Shown piece after piece: positions 45,413 through 61,120 of a DNA stretch of 64,000 bases. The DNA is from Luscinia megarhynchos. Lineage: Eukaryota; Chordata; Aves; Passeriformes; Turdidae. Position numbers and translations under genes: made by a program. The notes below the pieces were generated by a model. It worked only from the letters and a program-made list of their open reading frames with translations. It was not told where the DNA came from and did not search any database. How positions within the stretch are numbered: the first letter of the stretch is position 1; each line of letters begins with the position of its first letter. The stretch lies in the NCBI GenBank assembly GCA_034336665.1, contig CM067569.1:24153320-24217319 (forward strand), given 5' to 3'.

Positions 45413-48400
45413 ACTTGTGCAGCACTCAGCACGGCACAGGTGGGCTGACAGGTTGGTTTGCCACACAGTTCATCCGCATTTCCAGATACTCACAGCCTAA
45501 ACCATAATTGTTTCCTACAATTTAAGTACAGCCTTCTGTTACAATCCTTCTCTTTTGTTGGCTAGATGAGATAAGGCTCTTTCCCCTGTCTGTTGAATAT
45601 ATCTGCTTGGTTTGTCCAGTGTCTTTCCAAATGCTGAACTCACTGTAGTTTTTGATAGATCCATTTACCCACAGCAAAGTTAATGCTACTATTCACCACT
45701 CCTAAATGCATCGGCTTCTCTGTGCCTTTTTGACCCTATTAGACGTCCTAAGAGGTAAATTTAGGATTATCAATTATGGTTTTTTCCTAGGTCAGAGTTA
45801 TTTTAATTTAATTTTACAGTTTAGACTTTCCAGTATATCCAAAGCTGTTTCATTATGTTAGTTGTTTTAGATTTTGTTAAGAATATTCTGGCACATTTAA
45901 TTTGTCACCTTGATCTCATATGAACAATTTGATTATTGTGAACACAGAGACAGGTTCCTAATTTTAATAAATTTTAACTAGTTAAACACTAGAAAAAGAC
46001 AAATACAATTTTTAGATATGTTGGTTTGCAAAAACAATTCAAATTTCCCATATTTATTTAATAAATGTTGGAGTTGAAGTCTGAGTGTGTTTTAATGCAT
46101 ACTTAAATTTACTTAATTTTTTTACATTTCAAAATTATAGTCAGTTCTCTTTTTCCTTACTTCTGCGTTTCTGTGGAAAATCAGTGAATCTTACCCATTT
46201 ACCCAAGTGGTGAGCTTCCTAGTGAGTGACTGGCTGTAACACCCAGATCATAAAGTCATTCAGATGATGTTCCTTCACAAGAAGCAGTTTTACTTTCCAA
46301 GCTATGCATGATGGTCCCTCTGGGAAGAAGCATGGCTTCCATATTGCCACTATCAAATTGAGGGCAAAATGTGCAGAAGTGCCACTGAGTCAAAGAAGAG
46401 GATTTCTTACCCTTAGCTTTGAAATAATTCACCAAATGCTTCATTATCCAGAGATGATATTCTCTGACTGTAGATGTGACACACGTTAATTTGCATCTGA
46501 CAACTTGAGAGCTTGCTTGGCGGCACATTGTGTATTCAGGTGATGGTCACATGCAATTATGTCACATAAGTATGTCATAAGGTTCCACGCTAACTCACTG
46601 TTACATGCTGAAAGGAAGCAGTGCTTTCTGCAGGGAAACGGCAAAAAAGCAGAGAGGAATCTGAGATTCTGTGTGCTGAGGTTGCTTCCAGCAGAGTGGT
46701 TCATTACAGAATAACCAGTGGAATTTTCTAGACTTGTTACATTTGTAAAGCTTTTAATTTCTAGGTGATTCTTGTTCAAAGTGATGTTATCTGACCATTT
46801 TTAGCTTCCAATTGTGAAGTTCCACAACTGAAAAATATGTTCCAAAACTATGATTATTGTTAGAATTAGTTTAGAGCAGACAGGATAATTCATCTGGTAC
46901 AAGATACGGAGCCAGCTGTTACCTCAAAGATATGCTATATAAAATGTATATTATATCATGGATATAGATATAAAGATATGTATTTATAGATTTGCACACA
47001 AGACAAACTCAAGGAAAGTCCAAGTCTTTACCAGGCACCCAATTAAAGCTTTAGTCTCATCTTACTCATACAAGATGAAGTATCATGATTTACTAATTCT
47101 AAAAGTATTTCTGATCCTATTCCCTAATTACTTGCTCCTCAAACCAGAGGTGGTAAATTAACTGAAGTGATCCCTGTAAATTTCAAGTTGTGTTACAACT
47201 GAAATTTCTGTTGTTTTAAAGGTAGAAGGGCTCCTGTAACTCTTAATACTGTTTTTTAAGTATGCAGTGCTTCTCCCACCCACTGGTGAACCACCTATCA
47301 ATGTCCTGAAGATTTGTGAGGCCACTGGGAGTGGTAGCTGCATTTTTCCTGGAACCTAAAACCAGGCATTTTAAATGTACTAAGTGTTTTTCCAGGCTGC
47401 TGTGATCTATCTGTGGGCAGCTGTTGCAGTGAATGGACAAAATCCTGGGAAGCTGCAGGACCTGGGCACTGCATAGAGGCACTGTGACACATCAACAGCG
47501 GGTTGCCATGCATTATGCAGGGAGATTGAGTAATGAATTCCAGGCAAGCAATGTCACTCAGAAGTTCTGAGAGGAAAATGCTAATCACAGCTGTAAAGAG
47601 CATGAGTGGATTGAGGTTTTTCTTGTATGACTATGTAGGTAATTAGTATGAAGTCATGTGGGGAAACTGCTCCTTTATGTACGTGTGCTGGAGAAAATGA
47701 TCACATAGTGAGCTGAGTTACTAAAAGTTCCTAAGAGGAAACCTGGATCGGGGGAAATATTTATTAGCATTTTTTCTTTCTATCCCTAAGTGTACCTATG
47801 TGGCCACTCTATGCCCATTGAGCTCTTGTATAGTTTAATTTTACACTGCAATCACTTCGTGTAATAGAAAGGTCTTTTACCATCTCCCCCACTCCAGTCC
47901 CCATTCATAAATAAATGTATATGACAGACAGATCACAGAGTTCCTTTCCAGCTCTTCACTCATCTTCTAGCTTAGCCAGAACCTTGAAAAAAAAATCAGG
48001 CTGAATCTTTTGAAGTGCAACACATCCAGGCTTTGCAGGTGGAGAGTGGGAATGCCCACTGCAAATTCCTGCTCTCCCCACTTAAAATCAAGCTGAGTAC
48101 CTCTATGACCTCTCCTTATTCTAACAGTCCTGATTAGCAGGGTCCTTGAGATAAGCATGTCCCATATGTGTAAGGGTTCTTGTAATGAATGTCAAAATCA
48201 GTATCATGGGAATTCCCTCTATCACAGTATCAAGTGATGTTCCTGTGCAATGCACTTAATGGTAGATTGCTGCAGCCTGTATTTGAGTTTTTATTTGCAT
48301 GGTCCGAGCACACAGCCCAATGAAGAGCATATCAAAATGGGCCACAGACCATTCTGAATTCCATGTAGTTGCATTCTTGCAGTTGGTAGATTGCAAAATG

Positions 48401-49635
48401 CAAACTTATCATATCTGCCAACAGCATCAGTCCAAGATTAACAATTAACCTACATTCCTGTGTCACAATGAGTAGGCATGCAGTTGGATAGTTAGAATCA
48501 GAAATGTGTATCAGGTTTTTACTGGAGCACTGTCTGTCTTCTGGGGTAACACCATTTCAAGACCATTGAAATTAAAATTCCTAAATTTTAGGTCACCTTT
48601 CAAGCATTTATTCCTTCTGTTTCTTTGGAAGAGCCTCCTGACCACTCTTGTTTCCTGGCTGTCTTGGCGCAGTGGTTATAATATTTAATCAGTTACTGAA
48701 TAGTATTTATGAAGACTTTTAAGTTGTAAGTAATATATCAGCATGAAATTCTGTTATTGTATCATTCAAGGTTCTTTTTCCTGTGCAGGAATTTCTCTGC
48801 TACAAGGTAAGAAGGGTCCTTTAGTAGGTGGTTTTTAGAATTATCTATTGCAAAAGGACCCTCCTTGTTTTATCCATCTCTAACTTCTATGTAATTGTGG
48901 GGGAAGGGAGAGAGGCTGATGAGATCTGAAAGGGTGGTTACCCATATCCACAACAGCTCTGCTGAAGCACCTCTTTTGACTTTTGTCTGCACCCATGCTC
49001 TGTTGCCTCTCTAGTTTAGTGTGGGGTGCACTCATTTTCCAGCTAAATGTACTTATCTCCCTGCCACATGCTGCAGAGTTTCAACAATGAACATGTCTAC
49101 AAATGGATGTGTTCAGAGACCCTCTAAAATCCTATCAGTTTGCAGAGCTAGCTCTAAGCTTCATTTAGCAGTGATATAGTGGCCTTTGACATTTTTTGGA
49201 GACCTTTTTCTGCCCTTCTTGGAAAGTGACCTCTGTAATTCACAAGTTCCTAGTCAAGCTGTCTGCATGAGTTGTAATTCATCTGACTCTGCAGGAGTAG
49301 ACCATAACAAGTGATTTAGTAGCTCTGTTGCATAAACCCAGAGATAATAATTTAGTCCATATTCTCAAATAAAATAAAAAAATCACTACTGTTTTGTCTT
49401 CTCACTAAGGCCTGCAAATGGGGAAAACTACATTGCTTGGTCTACTAAAGATGTCTGTGAACTCTTCTGAGCAAAACAGTTCAAAACTTTTTCACCTGTG
49501 TTTCTTAAGTGTGAAACAAGATGGTATTTTCTTTTGCTTATCTTCTGTCTTGTTTATTAAATAATAAATCCTTCAGGGCTGGAGCTGTCCATTGTTACAA
49601 GTATAAACAGAATACCTAATTCTGATTTCGGCTTC

Positions 49636-49689
49636 TAGTGGCTACTGCAATTAAAACATTATTAGTGGCTACTGCAATTAAAACATTAT
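49636..49689 (+). repeat. Perfect 27-bp tandem duplication
   Basis: Two identical adjacent copies starting TAGTGGCTACTGCAATTAAA at 49636 and 49663, followed by an A-rich run. Identity of the copies implies a recent duplication or an assembly/polymerase artefact. Confidence 0.9.
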
Positions 49690-51172
49690 TAAAAAAAAGT
49701 GTGAGGTTTTTTTATGGTCACTAGAAAATTGGTTGATGATTAGATTAAGAGAAGTCAAAATTTACCAAAAATGAACTTGAAGCTGAGAAGATATGACAAG
49801 CTAGGTAGAATTGCTGATTTAGCTCTTATTAAAAAAAAATAACAACAAACCTTTAGATTACTGGTAAAGAAATAGAAAATATCAACATGGCACTATATGC
49901 ACCAAGTAAGTCATTGTTAATCCTTATCTTAAATGCTGTGCAAAGATCCTCTTATCCCAAAAATCCATAAAAGTGGAACGGCTTGGAGAAGGATAATAAA
50001 GATGATCCAAAGACATAGAAGAACTCTATTGCAAACAATCCTTGAGTTGGCAGTGATTCTTCAGTCTTGAAATGAGAGACTAGCTGTAGGTCTGTATGAC
50101 AAAGAGAGATACCAGTTTGTCTCCTCCAGATGTAAGGCACATTGATGAAGGCAATTGGAGCAATATTCAAACAGATTCTTGATGCTCTGGGCAGCAGGCC
50201 TGTGGAAGGGCAGCTTCCAGCTCTTCACCAAGGAAGTTGCTGATTTAAAACAGTCCAATAAGTGGATAAGTACAAGGGAGGAACAAAAAAAAAAAAAAAA
50301 AGATGGCTATATACTGAAGTCGCATCCAGCTCAGGGAGTTCTCTAGAGTGAAAGCAGTAACAGGTTGAAAGCATACTGGCCTATAATACACCCTTCCCTA
50401 TTTTCACTCTTAGGCATTTCTTTGGGCCTTTAGGACATTTTCACATTGCTTTACATGGTTCTATAGTTACAGAGCAGGGTACCTGATGTAGTCATCTCTA
50501 CAGCATCAGCAGTTAAGAGTCTCTCTGGAGTGTGTGCCTGAAAAATGGTGTTTGCCCAGGATTTCTCAGTTGTTTGTAAACGCACATTGGAGTTCTGCCC
50601 TGATCTTTGTGGTTATGGAAATGCCTTGATTGAGAGCTTTTTGTTGATTCAGAGAATGTCACCAGTGAGGGCTCTTATAGCTGCTTGACACAAGGAACTT
50701 AGGTGGGATCAAAAGTTTACTATTCCTCACATAGAGGCTGTCTTTGTATGATTCTGCTTTATACTGTATTACATGGTTGCATTATTGTAATCTTCGTTAG
50801 ACTAACTCTATAAGACAAGAATGTGAAAACTATTGGAATCATGCTTGATTCTCTTTTTTAGACTTCTTATGGCATTAAGGATTTGAAGAACTTTTGGAAG
50901 TACTTATAGATGGAATCAGGATGGAAACTGGAGAATTCAAACTAATATCTAAATATGACTGACATGTGTACTTTCATCTAAGTTGCTAAGTTAGGAAAAC
51001 TTTAAATTATAAGTGTTATTTTCATATAAAACATGAACGGTAATTCACTATATTGAACCTGGGCTGCTGTTGCCCTTTTTTGCGGTTCCTCGGGCAGGTG
51101 TGCGGCGGGCTCGGGGCGATGCCGAGGGCACGGCCGGGGTGACTCAGGCAGCGCCGAAACTCCCGAGTCTCT

Positions 51173-51208
51173 GCTGATCCCAATTATCCCGCTGATCCCA
51201 ATTATCCC
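51173..51208 (+). repeat. Perfect 18-bp tandem duplication at CpG-island shore
   Basis: Two identical copies of GCTGATCCCAATTATCCC, starting at 51173 and 51191, about 600 bp upstream of the PPIF start codon. Confidence 0.9.
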
Positions 51209-51524
51209 GTACCTGTGACAGCTGCGCCGCCCTCCCCGCCAAGGTGCTCTCCGGAGGCGTTGTGTGGAATGATGCAATTTTAGAAGCTTCCCCGTCTCTC
51301 CTGGTCCCTGAGGTTAAGGGGGCTGTGAGAAAATGTGAAAAAAAAACAAAAAAACCAAACCAAACTAAAAAGCCCCACACGCAAACGGACAAACGAGGCT
51401 CCCCGCGAACAGCCCCTAACAATCGCTATGCAGTGGTGGGCGGCGCTGAGGGCAGCCCGGCTCCTGAGGGGAGCACGGGCAGTCTCCAGCGCTGGCCGCC
51501 GGCTCCCCGCCTTCAGCCCGGCCC

Positions 51525-51615
51525 GGGCCCCGCGTTCAGCGCCCTGAGCACCGCCCGAGCCCCGCGTTCAGCGCCCTGGGCACCGCCCGGGCCCCGCGTT
51601 CAGCCCCGGAGCTGG
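51525..51615 (+). repeat. PPIF: 32-bp tandem repeat in PPIF promoter, about 2.7 copies
   Basis: CGCGTTCAGC recurs at 51531, 51563 and 51595, exactly 32 bp apart, within units of the form CCCCGCGTTCAGCGCCCTG...CACCGCCC. Very CpG-rich. Copy number may vary between individuals. Confidence 0.85.
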
Positions 51616-51638
51616 CAACCCCAGAGCCCCTCAGCCCG

Positions 51639-51804
51639 GCCGCCATCTCGCCCGCGCTGCTGCTGCTGCCGCCGCCGCTAGCGGGCGCTGCGGCGGCGCG
51701 GCGGAGCCCATAAAGGCCGCGGGGCAGCGGCGGCGTGTCCTTGTGTCTGTCGGCGTGTCCGTCTGTCCGTGTCTGCCGCAGCGCTCGCTCTGCCCGCCCG
51801 CGGG
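51639..51804 (+). promoter_or_regulatory. PPIF: PPIF core promoter and 5' UTR (approximate)
   Basis: A YY1-type element GCCGCCATCTCG (51639-51650, reverse complement CGAGATGGCGGC) and a weak TATA-like CATAAAGG (51709-51716) precede the start codon by 155 and 90 bases. YY1 elements near start sites are common in nuclear genes for mitochondrial proteins. The exact transcription start cannot be fixed from sequence. Confidence 0.5.
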
Positions 51805-58247
<6,443 letters not shown>

Positions 58248-59830
58248 CCTTTTGCCCTACCCTTCATGACAACTTGGATGCTGTGAAAAATGAATCATAA
58301 GAACACCCAAACATTTCTGATCTCATGAGTAGCACCTATGGAACCATGTTTTTTATTTAACTTGCTCCAACTTTTGTACTTACATTGAATAATATTGATT
58401 TTAAATATAAAATAATAACTGAAGCATGTTGTAACTGCACCACTGTGGTAGTTAACACTGGTTTGGTAGAGTCCCCTTGTGTTTTGCAAGAAGTGCTAAA
58501 GTCAGGCTGTGTGTGCCTGCAGTGTCCTTAGTATTTGGATGTTTCAGGTGTCAGAATGGGTGGTGGAGTTGACAGCAGGGGTTCTGCAGTTGGGGGTTTA
58601 GGCATAAATTGAGAAATGCTGTGTTTCCTTTGGTGCTAATAAATGCTTATTCTGTTGTTTGTCTCATCATTTTGAAGCAATACTACAGACCAGTGCTCTC
58701 AAGGCTGTCTGTGACAGCACTGGCATTTTTTTTTTTTGTGTCTCAGTTAAATTCTATCCAGTAGTTTTAATGAGCAGCTGTGAGTTTCTTAAAAATAATT
58801 CTGGTTTAGTCTTTCTTCTTACAGTTGTAGACTAGTTTTTAAAAATAAACTCTACCAATATCTGCTTCAGTGGAACAATTTGACTTTTGGGTTAAGTAAA
58901 TTGCTATGGTTGAACTAGGCTACTCCTGAAGCTCTGCCTGGCAATAAGACCCCACCTCAATCCAGCCAAAGGATCTCAGGACTTTTTTTATTATGGAACT
59001 GTGAAATTGAAGTATGCTTCTGCTCTGGGGTTGGTTCTGTGCAGAATACAGCTCAGTTCTCAATATATAGCCTATTTTTGTACTTGGAGAATATGATCAG
59101 TAAAGTGAGCTTGCTTGAGTGAGAGATAGGTTGGAGAAAGAGAAATGCCTTTTTGTCGTGTTGATCCTGTGGAGTTAGCCCAACTTGGGTATTAACTTGG
59201 ATTATGATTTCGTCTTATCCATCATCATCATCAGTCAGAATTGGTCACCCCAGAATTACAAAGCATAATCAGTGCAGCAAGATCGTTACTGTTGGGGTTT
59301 AGGTTTGAGAAGGAAAGAATTCAGCTGATCAGCTAATGACATTTCATTTGTATAAAGCAGGATCTATGTTCTATGTGGTATGCTTGAGAGGCAACAAATG
59401 TTGGAACCTCACACCATTGCCTTTGGAATCACTAAGGCTGTAAAGTATTGTGATTGTGGGAAAAAGCACATGATTGTTCTGTGCAATAATCTTGTTACTG
59501 AAGAGAAAAAATGTGATGGCTTTCTTCAAATGTGAATTTATTTTCATTGCAGGATGTTAATACGTGGGTTTAAAACTATTTTGTAGTGGAGTTTTTTGCA
59601 CTGGGGGCTGCACCATGTGTGCAAGGTAGTATTTAGAATGTAATTTTGCAAAAAATGGAATCGAAAAGCTTTTTATTCTTTCCACTCTAACTGTTTAATC
59701 TCTGTAGTATTTTTTAAATATTAAATTGTGCTGGTTTGCCTTATTTTACTTGGATACAATAATGATTTTCTTTTTTGTGCATTTTCTTAATTTGTATATG
59801 AAAATTATTAAATGCACTTCTGCCACAAGA
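58248..59830 (+). other. PPIF: PPIF 3' UTR and downstream flank
   Basis: AT-rich, without an open frame of note. Poly(A) signal candidates are AATAAA at 58638-58643 and 58844-58849 and ATTAAA at 59720-59725 and 59807-59812. The first gives a 3' UTR of about 410 bases, the last about 1.58 kb. Sequence alone does not decide which is used. A short (CAT)n run lies near 59,220. Confidence 0.55.
58638..58643 (+). other. PPIF: Candidate PPIF polyadenylation signal (proximal)
   Basis: AATAAA in GTGCTAATAAATGC, followed within 30 bases by a GT-rich stretch (TCTGTTGTTTGTC), the expected downstream element. Best single candidate. Confidence 0.65.
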
Positions 59831-60026
59831 AAAAAAAATAGTCTTTTCTTTTCTTGAAAGTAGGAATATGAGAAGATGAAACCTCTTGGTCTTACCTGGG
59901 CTGTTCTGTGCTGCTGGCTTTGTGATGGGTCTATCTGCTGGTGTTGAGAAGCCACAGTGTCATTGAGGTACAGCCAGCGAGAGAGGGGGCGATGGTGCAT
60001 TGCTCTGCCTCTCACTGCTGGACACA

Positions 60027-61096
60027 GCAGCGCTCAGTGTCCCACTCCATCCTGTGTGTCCCTGTCCCGCCGGGTCGCAGCGCTCGGTGTCCCGCTCCAT
60101 CCTGTGTGTCCCTGTCCCGCTCCATCCTGTGTGTCCCTGTCCCGCCCGGTGCATGGCTGTTTCGGTGTCCCGCTCCATCCTGTGTGTCCCTGTCCGCTCC
60201 ATCCTGTGTGTCCCTGTCCCGCCCGGGTCGCTAGCGCTCGGTGTCCCGCTCCATCCTGTGTGTCCCTGTCCCGCTCCATCCTGTGTGTCCCTGTCCCGCC
60301 GGGTCGCAGCGCTCGGTGTCCCGCTCCATCCTGTGTGTCCCTGTCCCGCTCCATCCTGTGAGTCCCTGTCCGCCCGGTGCATGGCGCTCGGTGTCCCGCT
60401 CCATCCTGTGTGTCCCTGTCCCGCTCCATCCTGTGTGTCCCTGTCCCGCCGGGTCGCATGGCGCTCGGTGTCCCGCTCCATCCTGTGTGTCCCTGTCCCG
60501 CTCCATCCTGTGTGTCCCTGTCCGGCGGGTCGCTGGCGGCTCGGTGTCCCGCTCCATCCTGTGTGTCCCTGTCCCGCTCCATCCTGTGAGTCCCTGTCCC
60601 GCCCGGTCGCGGCGCTCGGTGTCCCACTCCATCCTGTGTGTCCCTGTCCCACTCCATCCTGTGTGTCCCTGTCCCGCTCCATCCTGTGTGTCCCTGTCCG
60701 GCGGGTCGCATGGCGCTCGGTGTCCCGCTCCATCCTGTGTGTCCCTGTCCCGCTCCATCCTGTGTGTCCCTGTCCCGCCGGGTCGCAGCGCTCGGTGTCC
60801 CGCTCCATCCTGTGTGTCCCTGTCCCGCTCCATCCTGTGTGTCCCTGTCCCGCCGGTCGCAGCGCTCGGTGTCCCGCTCCATCCTGTGTGTCCCTGTCCC
60901 GCTCCATCCTGTGTGTCCCTGTCCCGCCGGTCGCAGCGCTCGGTGTCCCGCTCCATCCTGTGTGTCCCTGTCCCGCTCCATCCTGTGTGTCCCTGTCCCG
61001 CCGGTCGCAGCGCTCGGTGTCCCGCTCCATCCTGTGTGTCCCTGTCCCGCTCCATCCTGTGTGTCCCTGTCCCGCCGGTCGCAGCGCTCGGTGTCC
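60027..61096 (+). repeat. GC-rich minisatellite: 25-bp unit in 74-bp higher-order blocks
   Basis: 28 copies of a 25-bp unit (TCCCGCTCCATCCTG followed by TGTGTCCCTG) are grouped mostly in pairs. Groups are separated by 14 CpG-rich linkers of about 24 bp (typically CCGGTCGCAGCGCTCGGTG). The last four linkers are exactly 74 bp apart (60851, 60925, 60999, 61073), so the distal end is the most homogeneous. The proximal blocks vary in linker sequence and one group has three units. The pyrimidine-rich strand is +. Confidence 0.95.
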
Positions 61097-61107
61097 GGGC
61101 GCGCTGC

Positions 61108-61120
61108 CCGCCAGGTGGCG
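61108..61120 (+). promoter_or_regulatory. Candidate CTCF-binding core at the minisatellite edge
   Basis: CCGCCAGGTGGCG fits the CTCF core (CC, A/G, C, N, AGGTGGC, A/G) at every position and lies 12 bp after the last repeat linker, in CpG-rich DNA. Occupancy cannot be judged from sequence. Confidence 0.5.

Larger units (their letters stand above)
43206..51059. other. Intergenic DNA between ZMIZ1 and PPIF
   Basis: AT-rich, with no supported gene on either strand. Holds A-runs (44091-44113, 50285-50301), an AT-rich near-palindrome (about 45,318-45,350), a three-unit AGGTCA-type repeat (45380-45412), a perfect 27-bp tandem duplication (49636-49689), and dA/dT-rich sequence around 46,930-46,990. 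Open frames are short and unrecognised. Confidence 0.7.

Noticed and set aside
60027..61096. CRISPR-like array (about 25-bp repeats with 24-bp 'spacers')
   Set aside because: The 'spacers' are nearly identical to each other, units often abut without a spacer, and the flanks are vertebrate genes. It is a minisatellite.
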